DNA from: Actinotalea lenta
GTDB lineage: Bacteria; Actinomycetota; Actinomycetes; Actinomycetales; Cellulomonadaceae
Assembly: GCF_030586465.1 (NCBI RefSeq)
Contig: NZ_JAUQYP010000001.1
Span: forward strand, 124,001 to 188,000
Direction of reading: 5' to 3'
Length of the DNA: 64,000 bases
Part shown: positions 1 to 9,952 of the stretch, piece after piece
Position numbering within the stretch: position 1 is the stretch's first letter
How the letters are laid out: each line of letters begins with the position of its first letter
The notes under the pieces: model-generated
Seen by the model: the letters and a program-made list of their open reading frames with translations, nothing else
Database searches by the model: none
What the model was told of the DNA's origin: nothing
Position numbers and translations under genes: made by a program

Positions 1-45
1 TCGCCGCGGCGTGAGCCCTCCCCTGGCCACGCCACCCGATCGGAG

Positions 46-80
46 GAGGGTGAAAAGACCCCGCTCGGGCACGCAGCCCG
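46..80 (-). terminator. possible terminator after glmS
   Basis: Just past the glmS stop on the minus strand a 5-bp stem (CGGGC/GCCCG, 66-70 with 76-80) is followed by a T-rich TCTTTTC at 58-52. The stem is short, so this is a weak call. Nothing else is recognisable in the first 84 bases. Confidence 0.3.
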
Positions 81-84
81 TGAC

Positions 85-1938
85 TCACTCCACGGTGACC
101 GACTTGGCCAGGTTGCGCGGCTGGTCCACGTCCAGACCCTTGGCCGACGCCAGCTCGCACGCGAAGATCTGCAGCGGCACCACCGCCAGCAGCGGCGCCA
201 GCAACGACGCGGTGCGCGGCACGAAGAACACCTGGTCCGCGAAGGGCAGCACGTCCTCGTCGCCTTCCTCGGCCACCACCAGGGTGCGGGCACCGCGGGC
301 GCGGATCTCCTGGATGTTCGAGACCACCTTCGCGTGCAACGAGTCCCGACCCCTGGGGCTCGGCACGATGATGAAGACCGGTTGGTCGGTCTCGATCAGA
401 GCGATGGGGCCGTGCTTGAGCTCTCCCGCGGCGAAGCCCTCGGCGTGGATGTAGGCGATCTCCTTGAGCTTGAGCGCGCCCTCCATGGCCACGGGGTAGC
501 CCACGTGCCGACCCAGGAACAGCACGGACGGCACGTCCTTCATGGCGACAGCGACCTCCCGGATGGCCCCTGCCGCGTCGAGCACCGCCTGGATCTTGTC
601 GGGGATCTCGCGCAGGTCGTCCAGGATCTCCGCGATCTCGTCCGGGTACTTGGTGCCGCGCAGCTGCGCGAGGTACAGCCCGAGGAGGTAGGCGGCGGTG
701 ATCTGGGCGAGGAACGCCTTGGTGGACGCCACCGCGACCTCCGGCCCGGCGTGCGTGTACAGCACCGCGTCGGACTCGCGCGGGATCGTCGACCCGTGCG
801 TGTTGACGATCGCGAGCACCGTGGCGCCCTGCTCGCGGGCGTGCCGGACCGCCATGAGGGTGTCCATCGTCTCCCCGGACTGCGACACCGCGACCACGAG
901 CGTCCTGGCGTCCACCACCGGGTCGCGGTACCGGAACTCGTGCGCGAGCTCGACCTCGACCGGGATCCGGCACCAGTGCTCGATCGCGTACTTCGCCACC
1001 TGCCCGGCGTACGCTGCGGTCCCGCACGCGACCACGATGATCTTGTCGACCCGTCGCAGCACCGCCTCGTCGACGCGGATCTCGTCCAGCACGAGGTGAC
1101 CCGCAGTGTCCGTCCGCCCGAGCAGCGTGTCGGCGACCGCGTGCGGCTGGTCGTGGATCTCCTTGTCCATGAACGAGCGGAAGCCGCCCTTCTCGGCCGC
1201 GGAGGCGTCCCAGTCCACCGTGTAGCGCCGCGGCGAGACGGGGGCACCGTCGAAGTCCACGACGTGCACCGAGTCCGGCGTCAGGGTGACGACCTGGTCC
1301 TGGCCCAGCTCCATCGCCTCCCGGGTGTGCGCGATGAAGGCCGCCACGTCGGAGCCCAGGAAGTTCTCCCCGTCGCCCAGTCCGACGACCAACGGCGAGT
1401 CGTGGCGCGTGCCCACCACGACGTCCGGGGCGTCGGCGTGCACCGCGAGCAGGGTGAACGTGCCACGCAACCGCCGGGCCACAGCGCGCATCGCCGCGGT
1501 CAGGTCACCGTCGTAGGCACGGCCGAGCAGGTGCGCGACCACCTCGGTGTCGGTCTCGCTGCGCAATGCGACGCCGTCCTCGGTGAGCTCCCGACGCAGC
1601 TGCGCGAAGTTCTCGATGATGCCGTTGTGGATGACCGCGACCTGCTGGTCCGCGGACAGGTGCGGGTGTGCGTTGACGTCGGTCGGCGCCCCGTGCGTGG
1701 CCCAGCGGGTGTGGCCGATCGCGGCCGTGGCCGGGGGCAGCGGCGTGCGCTCGAGCTCACCGGCCAGGTTCGCGAGCTTGCCGGCCTTCTTGGCCGTCGC
1801 CAGACCGCCCGGCGTGACGAGCGCGACGCCCGCCGAGTCGTAGCCCCGGTACTCGAGCCGGGCCAGGCCACCCATCACCACGTCCAGCGGCCGAGCATTC
1901 GGCGACTGCGCCCCCACGTACCCCACGATTCCGCACAT
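85..1938 (-). CDS. glmS: glutamine--fructose-6-phosphate aminotransferase (isomerizing)
   Basis: Makes glucosamine-6-phosphate from fructose-6-phosphate and glutamine, the entry step to UDP-GlcNAc and peptidoglycan. The 617-residue protein begins MCGIVGYVG, so the N-terminal nucleophile Cys2 is present. The glutaminase half (about 1-240) is followed by two SIS sugar-isomerase domains with the SQSGETMDT phosphate-binding motif, and the end [13 protein letters not shown] is the family C-terminus. The ATG at 1936-1938 was chosen because processing needs Cys at position 2; the frame runs further upstream without homology. glmM, the next enzyme of the pathway, lies 2.5 kb away on the same strand. 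No glmS ribozyme was seen in the 96-bp gap to the divergent coaA. Confidence 0.97.
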   Translation of the reverse strand: MCGIVGYVGAQSPNARPLDVVMGGLARLEYRGYDSAGVALVTPGGLATAKKAGKLANLAGELERTPLPPATAAIGHTRWATHGAPTDVNAHPHLSADQQVAVIHNGIIENFAQLRRELTEDGVALRSETDTEVVAHLLGRAYDGDLTAAMRAVARRLRGTFTLLAVHADAPDVVVGTRHDSPLVVGLGDGENFLGSDVAAFIAHTREAMELGQDQVVTLTPDSVHVVDFDGAPVSPRRYTVDWDASAAEKGGFRSFMDKEIHDQPHAVADTLLGRTDTAGHLVLDEIRVDEAVLRRVDKIIVVACGTAAYAGQVAKYAIEHWCRIPVEVELAHEFRYRDPVVDARTLVVAVSQSGETMDTLMAVRHAREQGATVLAIVNTHGSTIPRESDAVLYTHAGPEVAVASTKAFLAQITAAYLLGLYLAQLRGTKYPDEIAEILDDLREIPDKIQAVLDAAGAIREVAVAMKDVPSVLFLGRHVGYPVAMEGALKLKEIAYIHAEGFAAGELKHGPIALIETDQPVFIIVPSPRGRDSLHAKVVSNIQEIRARGARTLVVAEEGDEDVLPFADQVFFVPRTASLLAPLLAVVPLQIFACELASAKGLDVDQPRNLAKSVTVE

Positions 1939-2034
1939 GGCCGCGAGTCTAGGTGGTGCCGCCCGGCGCATGCCCCGCACGGCCGCTCGAGCGGTCGGCG
2001 CACGAGCCCGGCAGGATCCGGCAGACTGGCCACC

Positions 2035-2982
2035 GTGCCGACGCTGGAGACGCCCACCCCGTACGTGGACCTGGACCGTCGCCAGTGGAGCCGACTGTCC
2101 GCGAGCACGCCGCTGCCCCTGACCAGCACGGACCTGGAGCGGCTGCGCGGGCTCGGAGACCCGATCGACCTCGCGGAGGTGGACGCGGTCTACCGGCCGA
2201 TCTCCCGGCTCCTGGCGCTGTACGTGCAGGCCACCCGGCAGCTGCACTCGGCCTCCTCGACCTTCCTCGGCGAGGGCACGGCCCGCACGCCGTACGTGAT
2301 CGGGATCGCGGGCTCGGTCGCCGTGGGCAAGTCCACCACCGCGCGCGTGCTGCGCGAGCTGCTGGCCCGCTGGCCCGAGACCCCGCGGGTCGAGCTGGTG
2401 ACCACGGACGGGTTCCTGCTGCCCAACGCGGAGCTCGAGCGCCGCGGGCTGATGCAGCGCAAGGGCTTCCCGGAGTCCTACGACCGGCGCGCGCTGCTGC
2501 GGTTCCTGGCAGCGGTCAAGGCCGGTAGCGCGGAGGCGCACGCGCCGGTCTACTCGCACCAGTCCTACGACATCATCCCGGGTGCCCGCGTGACCGTGCA
2601 CCGGCCCGACGTGCTCATCGTCGAGGGGCTCAACGTGCTCCAGCCCGCCCGACCGGCCGCCGCCGGCGAGTCCAGCCTCGCGGTGAGCGACTTCTTCGAC
2701 TTCTCGATCTACGTCGACGCGCGCACCCGTGACGTGCGGCGCTGGTACGTGGACCGCTTCCTGTCGCTGCGCCACACGGCGTTCTCCCGACCGGACTCCT
2801 ACTTCCACCGCTACGCGGCCCTCGACGACGCTGCTGCTACCGCGCGCGCCGAGGAGATCTGGGACGCCATCAACGAGCCGAACCTGGTGGCGAACATCCT
2901 GCCCACCCGGGGGCGGGCCACCCTGGTGCTGCGCAAGGGCCCGGACCACGCCGTCCAGCGGGTCCGGCTGCGCAAGCTCTGA
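2035..2982 (+). CDS. coaA: type I pantothenate kinase
   Basis: Phosphorylates pantothenate with ATP, the first and usually controlling step of coenzyme A synthesis in the cytosol. The 315-residue product has the P-loop GSVAVGKS at 93-100, then the family segments [34 protein letters not shown] and DFSIYVDA, all diagnostic for bacterial CoaA. The GTG at 2035 gives the usual N-terminus ([10 protein letters not shown]); a much longer upstream frame is only the antisense of glmS. It is transcribed away from glmS and converges on the DedA gene with 26 bp between stops. Confidence 0.96.
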   Translation: MPTLETPTPYVDLDRRQWSRLSASTPLPLTSTDLERLRGLGDPIDLAEVDAVYRPISRLLALYVQATRQLHSASSTFLGEGTARTPYVIGIAGSVAVGKSTTARVLRELLARWPETPRVELVTTDGFLLPNAELERRGLMQRKGFPESYDRRALLRFLAAVKAGSAEAHAPVYSHQSYDIIPGARVTVHRPDVLIVEGLNVLQPARPAAAGESSLAVSDFFDFSIYVDARTRDVRRWYVDRFLSLRHTAFSRPDSYFHRYAALDDAAATARAEEIWDAINEPNLVANILPTRGRATLVLRKGPDHAVQRVRLRKL

Positions 2983-3008
2983 CGGCCGCCCGCCCCGGGC
3001 GAGGTGCG

Positions 3009-3740
3009 TCAGCCCGCCAGACCCCCGCGAGGTCCGTCGCACGGGTCGACCACGGCGGGGCCCTGCGAAGCGATCGGCGGCACGGACGGGTCCACCGGCT
3101 CAGGAGCCGCCTGCGGGGTCACCGTGGTCCACCCCAGGCGACGCCCCAAGCGGGACAGCAGGGGGTCGGCGGCCATGCCCAGCAGCACACCACCGGCCAC
3201 ACCCACGAACACCGCGATCCACGGGGTGTCCCGGAAGAGCACCCCTGCGGTCGAGCCGAGCGCGACGGTGTAGACGGCCCAGGAGACGCCGGCGACCGCC
3301 GCGAACGCTGTGAACCGCGCCCGTGGGTAGCGCAGGCCACCCGCGGTCATGTTCACGGCGACGCGCCCCACCGGGATGTAGCGCGCCGCGATGATGAAGA
3401 CCGCGCCCCGCTCGTGCAAGGCGCGCTCCGCCCACGCCATGGCCTCCTGAGCACGGCGGCCGCGCACGAACCGGCGCCGGCGCAGGTCGGCACGCTTGCC
3501 GATCGAGTAGGCGACCTGGTCCCCCGTGAAGGCGCCGAGTGCCGCGACGATCGCGACCAGCCACCACGCGGGCGACCCGGTCGAGACCGCGAGCGAGGCG
3601 AGCGCGATCACCACGGTCTCGCTCGGTACGGGCGGGAAGAAGCCGTCGATGACCGCGAGCGCCCACAGCGCGAGGAAGACCCACGGCGTCCCCGTCAGGC
3701 CGAGCACCCAGTCCCCGAGTGTGCTCACCCAGCCACCCAT
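3009..3740 (-). CDS. DedA family (SNARE-associated) membrane protein
   Basis: A 243-residue integral membrane protein of the DedA/SNARE-associated Golgi family. Members are linked to undecaprenyl-phosphate or phospholipid recycling and proton-dependent transport, but the substrate here is unknown. Visible features are the early GFFPPVPSE motif, the GDQVAYSIGKR segment, the conserved ARYIPVGRVAVNMTAGG core, and about five hydrophobic stretches. The C-terminal tail after about residue 205 is Pro-rich and cytosolic in appearance. The ATG at 3738-3740 is preceded by GGAGG at good spacing. It stands alone, converging with coaA; the 144 bp up to def shows nothing definite. Confidence 0.9.
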   Translation of the reverse strand: MGGWVSTLGDWVLGLTGTPWVFLALWALAVIDGFFPPVPSETVVIALASLAVSTGSPAWWLVAIVAALGAFTGDQVAYSIGKRADLRRRRFVRGRRAQEAMAWAERALHERGAVFIIAARYIPVGRVAVNMTAGGLRYPRARFTAFAAVAGVSWAVYTVALGSTAGVLFRDTPWIAVFVGVAGGVLLGMAADPLLSRLGRRLGWTTVTPQAAPEPVDPSVPPIASQGPAVVDPCDGPRGGLAG

Positions 3741-3884
3741 GCAGCCTCCTCCATCGGCCTGACCACCGTACGGTCACGTCGACCCGGCCGGTATCGGGGA
3801 TCACCCTGAGGCTCCCATGGTCATCGTGCCGTGTCGCAGGGCCCGCGCGCATCATCCGTGAGGCGGACGTGAGACGGCCGAAGG

Positions 3885-4505
3885 TCAGGGCAGCGGGAAG
3901 CCGAGCTCGGTGGCGGCGCGCGCCGGGGTGGGGTCGCCGAGGTAGCGCGTGGCCTCGCTCGGCGCGACCAGGGACCGCAGCTCTGCCCCGTCGAGGTACA
4001 GGCGACCGTTCAGGTGATCGGTCTCGTGCTGCACGATCCGGGCCGGCCAGCCGGTGAGCACCTCGTCCAGCGCCGCCCCGGTCTCGTCCTGCCCGGTCAG
4101 TCGCACCGCGTGCCAGCGCGGCGTGACGGCCTGGTAGCCGGCGACGCTCAGGCAGCCTTCGAAGAACGCGACCCGCCGCTCGCCGACCGGCTCGTAGCGC
4201 GGGTTGACCAGGACGCGGAACGGCAGTGCGGTGCGCTCCCGCGCCTCGGCGATCGCGCCTGCGACCCAGGTGTCCTCCAGCACGGCCAGGGCCAGGGACA
4301 ACCCGACCTGCGGGGCCGCGAGGCCCACCCCCGGAGCGGCGTGCATCGTCTCGCGCATGGCCTCGATGAGCTCACCCAGCAGTGGCCCCGGGAGCTGGCC
4401 CGTCCACGGCTCGGCCACGCGCCGGAGCACGGGGTGGCCGGCCTGGACGATCGGCAACGGCCGCGGTCCGGCCAGGAGCTCGCCGACCTGATCGGCGAGC
4501 GTCAC
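3885..4505 (-). CDS. def: peptide deformylase
   Basis: Metalloprotease that removes the formyl group from the N-terminal Met of new proteins. All three motifs are present in the 206-residue product: GVGLAAPQ (59-66), EGCLS with metal-ligand Cys118, and QHETDH with His160, Glu161 and His164. The GTG start overlaps the glmM stop in a GTGA, so translation is probably coupled to glmM. The N-terminus is slightly longer than in E. coli Def, as in other actinobacterial enzymes. No methionyl-tRNA formyltransferase gene is adjacent. Confidence 0.96.
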   Translation of the reverse strand: MTLADQVGELLAGPRPLPIVQAGHPVLRRVAEPWTGQLPGPLLGELIEAMRETMHAAPGVGLAAPQVGLSLALAVLEDTWVAGAIAEARERTALPFRVLVNPRYEPVGERRVAFFEGCLSVAGYQAVTPRWHAVRLTGQDETGAALDEVLTGWPARIVQHETDHLNGRLYLDGAELRSLVAPSEATRYLGDPTPARAATELGFPLP

Positions 4506-5860
4506 AGCGCCAGCCGCTCGCGCACCACTCCCGCGAGCCGGTCCGCGAGGCGCTCGGCCTCGACGAGCGCGGCGGCCTCGACCATGACCCGCACCAGGGG
4601 CTCGGTCCCGGAAGGCCGCAGCAGCACCCGTCCCGTGCGCCCGAGCTCGCTCTCCGCAGCGGCCACCGCGGCCTGCACGGCGGGGTCGGCCACCCTGTTG
4701 CGATCCACGCCGGCGACGTTCACCAGGACCTGCGGAAGGCGCGGCACGGCCGCCGCCAGCTCAGCCAGCGGACGGCCTGCGGCGGCGACCGTCGCGGCCA
4801 GGTGCAACGCGGTCAGCGTGCCGTCCCCGGTCGTCGCGTACCGCGACATGATCACGTGCCCGGACTGCTCGCCGCCCAGGCCGAAGCCGCGTGCGCGCAT
4901 CTCCTCCAGGACGTACCGGTCGCCGACGGCCGTCTGCACCGTGGCGATCCCGGCCTCGGCCATCGCGAGCTGCAGGCCGAGGTTGCTCATGACGGTGGTC
5001 ACCAGGGTGTCCCCCGGCAGCTCGCCGCGGTCCCGCAGCGCGACCGCGAGGATGCCCATGATCTGGTCGCCGTCCACGAGCGACCCGGCGGCGTCCACGG
5101 CCAGGCACCGGTCGGCGTCCCCGTCGAACGCCACGCCGAGGTCCGCCTCCGCGGCCACCACGGACGCCTGGAGCTGCTCGGGGTGCGTGGAGCCGCACTT
5201 CTCGTTGATGTTGCGCCCGTCCGGAGAGGCGTTGATGACCACGACATCAGCGCCGGCGGCCCGCAGCGCAGCAGGTCCGACCTCGCTGGCGGCGCCGTTC
5301 GCACAGTCCACCACCACGCGCAGCCCACCCAACGGGGAGTCGCCGGCACCCGGCACCGTGCTGACCAGATGGTCGACGTACCGGTCGGCCGCCAGACCCA
5401 GGTCGCTGGACACCCGGCCCACGGCCGCCCCCACCGGCCGCTCCCAGGACTCGCCCATCTGTCGCTCGATGGCGTCCTCGAGCTCGTCGGCGAGCTTGTG
5501 CCCGCCGCGCGCGAAGAACTTGATGCCGTTGTCCGGCATCGGGTTGTGGGAGGCGGAGAGCATCACGCCCAGGTCCACGGCCAGCGCCCCGGTCAGGTGC
5601 GCCACCCCTGGGGTGGGCAGCACCCCGAGGTCGACGACGTCGACGCCGGCACTCGCCAGGCCGGCCATGACGGCGGATGCGAGGAACTCCCCCGACGCGC
5701 GCGGATCGCGGCCGACCACAGCGCGCGGGCGGTGCCCCTCGAACTCTCCGATGGACCCCAGCACGTGCGCTGCCGCCACGGACAGGTCCAGCGCCAGCTC
5801 AGCCGTGACCTCCCGGTTCGCGAGCCCCCGTACGCCGTCGGTTCCGAACAGCCGACCCAT
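4502..5860 (-). CDS. glmM: phosphoglucosamine mutase
   Basis: Converts glucosamine-6-phosphate to glucosamine-1-phosphate for UDP-GlcNAc synthesis, directly after GlmS. The 452-residue protein starts [12 protein letters not shown] and has the catalytic serine loop SASHNP (Ser104), the Mg-binding FDGDADR loop, the sugar-binding GGEQSGH motif, and the C-terminal phosphate site [11 protein letters not shown]. The ATG at 5858-5860 is preceded by GAGG; the frame extends upstream without homology. The gene lies downstream of rplM-rpsI, the usual actinobacterial arrangement, but a strong terminator at 5965-5997 separates it from rpsI. Confidence 0.97.
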   Translation of the reverse strand: MGRLFGTDGVRGLANREVTAELALDLSVAAAHVLGSIGEFEGHRPRAVVGRDPRASGEFLASAVMAGLASAGVDVVDLGVLPTPGVAHLTGALAVDLGVMLSASHNPMPDNGIKFFARGGHKLADELEDAIERQMGESWERPVGAAVGRVSSDLGLAADRYVDHLVSTVPGAGDSPLGGLRVVVDCANGAASEVGPAALRAAGADVVVINASPDGRNINEKCGSTHPEQLQASVVAAEADLGVAFDGDADRCLAVDAAGSLVDGDQIMGILAVALRDRGELPGDTLVTTVMSNLGLQLAMAEAGIATVQTAVGDRYVLEEMRARGFGLGGEQSGHVIMSRYATTGDGTLTALHLAATVAAAGRPLAELAAAVPRLPQVLVNVAGVDRNRVADPAVQAAVAAAESELGRTGRVLLRPSGTEPLVRVMVEAAALVEAERLADRLAGVVRERLAL

Positions 5861-5964
5861 CTGACCTCCTCGTCCTGCCCCGACACTGCCACATCCGCCT
5901 GGCCGCTCCCGCATCGCGCTGCGCGCGTCAGGGGCGATACACCCGCTCGCCGGGCCGGCGAGCA

Positions 5965-5997
5965 CGACGGCCCCGATGGAGACCATCGGGGCCGTCG
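5965..5997 (-). terminator. strong terminator after rpsI
   Basis: A perfect 15-bp inverted repeat (5965-5979 with 5983-5997; arms CGACGGCCCCGATGG and complement) with a 3-nt loop, 11 bp past the rpsI stop. It lacks a clear U-tract, as is common in high-GC actinobacteria. It should end the rplM-rpsI message before glmM. Confidence 0.8.
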
Positions 5998-6008
5998 GAG
6001 CGACTGGG

Positions 6009-6485
6009 TCAGCGCTTGGAGTACTGAGGGGCCTTGCGGGCCTTCTTCAGGCCGGCCTTCTTGCGCTCGACGGTGCGAGCGTCACGCGTGAGGAAACCGG
6101 CCTTCTTGAGCGCCGGACGGTTGTGCTCGGCGTCGATCGCGTTGAGCGCACGGGCGATGCCCAGTCGCAGCGCACCGGCCTGCCCGCTCACGCCGCCACC
6201 GGAGATCCGGGCGATCACGTCGAAGCGCCCCTCGACGTCGACGAGGGCCAGCGGCGAGTTCACCAGCTGCTGGTGCACCTTGTTGGGGAAGTAGTCCTCC
6301 AGGGTGCGGCCGTTGATGGTCCACGTCCCGGTGCCCGGCACGAGGCGGACGCGGGCGATGGCCTCCTTGCGGCGGCCGAGCGCCTGGCCGGGAGCCGTCA
6401 GGCTCTGGCCGCGGCCGGTGGGGGCCGCGCTCTCGGAGGTGTAGCTGGTGGGCGTCTCGCCCTCGAACTCGGTGGTCTCTGCCAC
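6009..6485 (-). CDS. rpsI: 30S ribosomal protein S9
   Basis: Small-subunit head protein whose C-terminal tail reaches the P-site tRNA. The 158-residue product has the S9 core ([37 protein letters not shown]) and ends [12 protein letters not shown], the conserved tail. About 30 residues of Thr/Ser/Glu-rich sequence precede the core, typical of actinobacterial S9. The GTG at 6483-6485 follows rplM by 41 bp, so the two are one operon. Confidence 0.97.
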   Translation of the reverse strand: MAETTEFEGETPTSYTSESAAPTGRGQSLTAPGQALGRRKEAIARVRLVPGTGTWTINGRTLEDYFPNKVHQQLVNSPLALVDVEGRFDVIARISGGGVSGQAGALRLGIARALNAIDAEHNRPALKKAGFLTRDARTVERKKAGLKKARKAPQYSKR

Positions 6486-6526
6486 GGGTGCTGTCCTTCG
6501 CGGTGGGTGGGCTGAGGGAGCCGGCG

Positions 6527-6970
6527 CTACTGCGCGACCTGGCTGATCTCGAACGGCTGGGGCTGCTGGGCGGCGTGCGGGTGCTCGGCGCCGGCGTAGA
6601 CCTTGAGCTTGCGCAGCTGCTGCCGCGCGAGGGAGGTCTTGGGGAGCATGCCGCGCACGGCCTTCTCCACGGCGCGCTCGGGCCGCGTGGAGAGCAGCTG
6701 CTCGTAGGAGACCGACCGGAGGCCGCCCGGGTAGCCGGAGTGCCGGTAGGCCAGCTTCTGCTCGCGCTTGGCACCCGTGAGGACGACCTTGTCGGCGTTG
6801 ATCACGATGACGAAGTCGCCCGTGTCCACGTGGGGGGCGAAGGTCGCCTTGTGCTTGCCGCGCAGCAGCGTCGCGACCTGGGTGGCCAGGCGGCCCAGGA
6901 CGACGCCGTCGGCGTCGATGACGTGCCAGGTCCGCTGGACGTCGCCGGGCTTCGGGGTGTACGTGCGCAC
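6527..6970 (-). CDS. rplM: 50S ribosomal protein L13
   Basis: Early-assembly protein of the large subunit. The 147-residue product contains [16 protein letters not shown], the [19 protein letters not shown] segment and the conserved basic and C-terminal L13 motifs ([17 protein letters not shown]). The start is a GTG at 6968-6970 giving [20 protein letters not shown], the family N-terminus; in-frame codons further up are unlikely. First gene of rplM-rpsI, with a probable promoter at 7081-7109. Confidence 0.97.
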   Translation of the reverse strand: MRTYTPKPGDVQRTWHVIDADGVVLGRLATQVATLLRGKHKATFAPHVDTGDFVIVINADKVVLTGAKREQKLAYRHSGYPGGLRSVSYEQLLSTRPERAVEKAVRGMLPKTSLARQQLRKLKVYAGAEHPHAAQQPQPFEISQVAQ

Positions 6971-7080
6971 GGTCGTACCTTCGTCTCGCTCGGTGAGGTG
7001 TCGACCCCCACGCGGTACCGTGAGGGCCGGGTCGGCGTCGTGGCGTGCCGGGGCACGACGATGACGCACAACGACGTATC

Positions 7081-7109
7081 AGGGTACCTGGGCAGGTGCG
7101 CCACGGCAA
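7081..7109 (-). promoter_or_regulatory. probable promoter of rplM-rpsI
   Basis: On the minus strand TTGCCG (7109-7104), a 17-bp spacer and TACCCT (7086-7081) resemble a housekeeping sigma promoter. It would give a leader of about 105 nt. The same TACCCT box occurs in the proposed rplJ promoter. Confidence 0.45.
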
Positions 7110-7186
7110 AACTCGCCTTGGCCACCCGGCGGCCGCACTCCCGGGCGGCTGGTCCTCATCGGCGCCGGAGCCCTAGCGTGCGGTCC

Positions 7187-7792
7187 GTGCCGACCCTCGC
7201 CACGCTCGTCGCCGGGCTGCTCACCGGGCTCTCCCTGATCGTCGTGATCGGGGCGCAGAACGCCTTCGTGCTGCGCCAGGGGCTGCGGCGCGAGCACGTC
7301 GGCGTGGTGGTGGCCGTGTGCACGGCGTCCGACGCGGTCCTGATCGGCGCAGGGGTGGCGGGGCTGGGCGCCGTGGTGCGGGCCGCGCCGGTCGCGCTGA
7401 CGGTCGCACGATGGGGTGGCGCTGCGTTCCTCACCGTGCTCGCGGTGGCCGCACTGCGCCGCGCTGCGGGCCGCGAGCAGCTCACGCCCTCGGCCGACGG
7501 GCCGGTACGGCTGCGCTCCGTCCTCGCGACCACGCTCGCGCTGACGTGGCTCAACCCGCACGTCTACCTGGACACCGTCGTGCTCCTCGGCGGCCTGTCC
7601 ACCCAGCACGATCCGCGCTGGGCGTTCGCGGCCGGGGCGGCGACCGGCAGCCTCGTGTGGTTCACGCTCCTGGGCTTCGGGGCAAGGAGGCTCGCGCCGC
7701 TCTTCGCACGCCCGACCGCGTGGCGTCTGCTGGACCTCGGGGTCGCCGCGGTGATGGTGACGGTCGCACTCCGCCTCGTGCTGTCCGGCTGA
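7187..7792 (+). CDS. LysE/ArgO family amino acid exporter
   Basis: A 201-residue, six-helix membrane protein of the LysE superfamily, which exports basic amino acids such as lysine or arginine; the exact substrate cannot be read from the sequence. The motif GLSLIVVIGAQNAFVLRQGLRREHV near the N-terminus and LTWLNPHVYLDTVVLLG in the middle are the LysE/ArgO signatures. The GTG at 7187-7189 sits just before the first helix; the longer upstream frame is the antisense of rplM. It is divergent from rplM. No adjacent LysG-type regulator was seen. Confidence 0.92.
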   Translation: MPTLATLVAGLLTGLSLIVVIGAQNAFVLRQGLRREHVGVVVAVCTASDAVLIGAGVAGLGAVVRAAPVALTVARWGGAAFLTVLAVAALRRAAGREQLTPSADGPVRLRSVLATTLALTWLNPHVYLDTVVLLGGLSTQHDPRWAFAAGAATGSLVWFTLLGFGARRLAPLFARPTAWRLLDLGVAAVMVTVALRLVLSG

Positions 7793-7831
7793 GCGGATGC
7801 GGGCTCGGCGACCCGGTGCAACCGTGGACGG

Positions 7832-8233
7832 ATGAGCAGCGACACACCTGGCACCCGCCCGGAGCCGGAAGGCGTCGCCGAGGGTGACACCGACCAGCTC
7901 ACCAAGGAGGACGAGCTCGTCCAGCGCGGCGTGGACGACCTCGCGGACGAGGGTTGGTCGCCCCCGGACCGGCCCAACCGTCACCTGGAGACCACCGAGG
8001 CCGAGGAGCTGGCCGGCGACTCCCTCGACGAGCGTCTGACCCAGGAGGAGCCCGAGGAGGGGACGGCGCCGGACCCCGCGCGCGAACCCGGTCGGGTCGG
8101 GCGCCTGGCCTCCGCCTCGTCGGACGCCGAGGGCGAGAGCAGCTGGAGTACCGCGGCGGTCGACGAGGGGGTGGCCGGAGGAGCCGCGAGCGCCGAAGAG
8201 GCCGCCATGCACCTCGACGACGACGAGCTGTAG
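7832..8233 (+). CDS. acidic DUF5709-like protein
   Basis: A 133-residue, strongly acidic protein without signal peptide or membrane segment. It carries the pattern I associate with the actinobacterial DUF5709 family: DQLTKEDELVQRGVDDLADEGWSPPDRP, then GDSLDERLTQEEPEE, and near the end GAASAEEAAMH. Function is unknown. The composition (many Glu and Asp) suggests a largely disordered cytosolic protein. It lies 39 bp after the LysE-type gene and converges with truA. Confidence 0.8.
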   Translation: MSSDTPGTRPEPEGVAEGDTDQLTKEDELVQRGVDDLADEGWSPPDRPNRHLETTEAEELAGDSLDERLTQEEPEEGTAPDPAREPGRVGRLASASSDAEGESSWSTAAVDEGVAGGAASAEEAAMHLDDDEL

Positions 8234-8247
8234 GCCCCGCTCCGCCC

Positions 8248-8262
8248 GCCGCCACCGGCGGC
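8248..8262. terminator. small hairpin between DUF5709-like gene and truA
   Basis: GCCGCC-ACC-GGCGGC forms a 6-bp GC stem in the 36-bp gap between two convergent stops. It could act as a terminator in both directions; the call is weak because the stem is short. Confidence 0.3.
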
Positions 8263-8269
8263 CCGGCAT

Positions 8270-9130
8270 CTAGCGGTCGGACTCCGGCGCGGCGCGGCGG
8301 GCCCGCGTCTGCTCCGCCCGCGAGGCCAGCTCCGCGTCCGGTGGGTAGACGACCTCCTCGAGCGTCAGGCCGTGCGCGGGCGCGACGTGCGCGGCCGGGT
8401 CGCGGCGCCGCGCCGCGAGCAGCTCCTCCGGCCACGACGGGGCGCGACGCCCCTCGCCCACGGCCAGCAGGGCACCGACGAGCGCCCGCACCATCGAGTG
8501 GCAGAACGCGTCCGCGCGCACCTCGACGACCACCAGGCCCGCGTCGGCACCACCCCCCGGACGCGACACGTCGAGCAGCTCGAGCGTCCGCACCGTGGTT
8601 GCGTCCGGCCGGGCCTTGCAGAACGCCGCGAAGTCGTGCAGCCCCACGAGCGGCCGGGCGGCTCTGGCCATCGCGTCGACGGCGAGCGGCAGCCGGTGGC
8701 GCACCACGTGACCGCGGCGCAACGGGTCCGCCAGGTGCGGCGCGTCGGCGAGCCGGTAGACGTAGCGGCGGCGCAGAGCGCCGAACCGAGCGTCGAACCC
8801 GGGGGCCGCGACACCCACGCGGTGCACCACGACATCCGGGGGTAGCACCCCGGCCAGCCGGCGCACCAGCGCCCCCGCCGGGTCGTCGAGGCGGCCGCGC
8901 ACGGCCTGCCACGCGTCGTCGTCGACGTCCAGGTGGGCGACCTGCCCGCGCGCGTGCACACCGGCGTCCGTCCGGCCCGCGACCGTCAGCCGGGGCGGCT
9001 CGCACCGCAGCACCGTGCCCAACGCCGCCTCCAGCGTGCCCTGCACGGTGCGCAGACCGGGCTGTGTCGCCCAGCCCGCGAAGCCGGTCCCGTCATAGGA
9101 CAGGTCCAGGCGTAGGCGCACGGTCACCAC
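8270..9130 (-). CDS. truA: tRNA pseudouridine(38-40) synthase
   Basis: Converts uridines 38-40 in the tRNA anticodon arm to pseudouridine. The 286-residue protein has [24 protein letters not shown] at the N-terminus and the catalytic loop [10 protein letters not shown] with Asp55. Later conserved parts are RYVYRL, FAAFCK and [11 protein letters not shown]. The start is one of two adjacent GTG codons (9128-9130 or 9125-9127). In many actinobacteria truA lies next to rplQ; here the kinase and hydrolase genes sit between them. Confidence 0.96.
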   Translation of the reverse strand: MVTVRLRLDLSYDGTGFAGWATQPGLRTVQGTLEAALGTVLRCEPPRLTVAGRTDAGVHARGQVAHLDVDDDAWQAVRGRLDDPAGALVRRLAGVLPPDVVVHRVGVAAPGFDARFGALRRRYVYRLADAPHLADPLRRGHVVRHRLPLAVDAMARAARPLVGLHDFAAFCKARPDATTVRTLELLDVSRPGGGADAGLVVVEVRADAFCHSMVRALVGALLAVGEGRRAPSWPEELLAARRRDPAAHVAPAHGLTLEEVVYPPDAELASRAEQTRARRAAPESDR

Positions 9131-9169
9131 CCCACGCTACCGGCGGCCGAGGCGGGCTACGGTGCACCC

Positions 9170-9952
9170 ATGGCCGCACCCCCCTCGGAGCCGCACGTCC
9201 GGACCCTGGCGGTGGACTGCGGCGGCGGAGGGATCAAGGCGTCCGTGCTGGACGCGCAGGGCACCATGCACGTCCCGCCGATGCGCGTCCCCACGCCCTA
9301 CCCCCTGCCTCCCGATCGCCTGGTGGCCACCATCGCGGATCTCGCCGCGCAGCTGCCGCCTGCGGACCGCGGAACGGTCGGCATGCCGGGGATGCTGCGG
9401 CACGGCGTGGTCATCGCCACCCCGCACTACGTCACACGGTCCGGCCCAGGCACCCGGGTGCTCCCTGAGCTCCTCGCCGCGTGGGCCGGGACGGACATGG
9501 CAGCACTCGTCGGGCGGGCGCTCGGCTACCCGGTGCTCGTGCTCAACGACGCCGAGGTGCACGGCGCGGGCGTCATCTCCGGCGGCGGTCTCGAGCTCGT
9601 GCTCACGCTCGGCACCGGGCTCGGCAGTGCCGTGTTCGACGGCGGCGTGCTGGCCCCGCACCTGGAGCTCTCCCACGCCCCGGTGCGCCGCGGCGTCACG
9701 TACGACATGTACCTCGGGGAGGCCGAGCGTCGACGGCTGGGCGACGCCGCCTGGTCACGTCGCGTCCGACGGGCGCTGGAAGGCCTCCGCCCGGTCTTCC
9801 GCTGGGACAGACTCTACGTCGGAGGTGGTAACTCCCGACGGATCCGCCCCGCCGTCCTCGAGGCCCTGGGCGACGACGTCGTCATCGTGCCCAACTCGGC
9901 CGGCATCGTCGGCGGCGTGCGCGCCTGGGGGCTGCGACGCACCGGCGAGTGA
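9170..9952 (+). CDS. ppgK: ROK family kinase, probably polyphosphate glucokinase
   Basis: A 260-residue sugar kinase of the ROK/ASKHA fold. VDCGGGGIKASVLD at the N-terminus is the phosphate-1 loop, VLNDAEVHG holds the catalytic Asp, and LTLGTGLGSAVFDGG is the phosphate-2 loop. DRLYVGGGNSRRI lies near the adenosine site. Similarity to actinobacterial polyphosphate/ATP glucokinases (short length, TVGMPGMLRHG, no ROK zinc-binding CxCGxxGC motif) suggests glucose phosphorylation with polyphosphate, but another sugar or ATP alone cannot be excluded. The last 198 bp are overlapped on the other strand by the hydrolase gene. Confidence 0.82.
   Translation: MAAPPSEPHVRTLAVDCGGGGIKASVLDAQGTMHVPPMRVPTPYPLPPDRLVATIADLAAQLPPADRGTVGMPGMLRHGVVIATPHYVTRSGPGTRVLPELLAAWAGTDMAALVGRALGYPVLVLNDAEVHGAGVISGGGLELVLTLGTGLGSAVFDGGVLAPHLELSHAPVRRGVTYDMYLGEAERRRLGDAAWSRRVRRALEGLRPVFRWDRLYVGGGNSRRIRPAVLEALGDDVVIVPNSAGIVGGVRAWGLRRTGE

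Noticed and set aside
334-2034. N-terminal extension of coaA by about 560 residues
   Set aside because: It is antisense to glmS; CoaA homology starts only at the GTG at 2035.
1939-2034. glmS ribozyme or other riboswitch before glmS
   Set aside because: The gap is too short and shows no recognisable fold.
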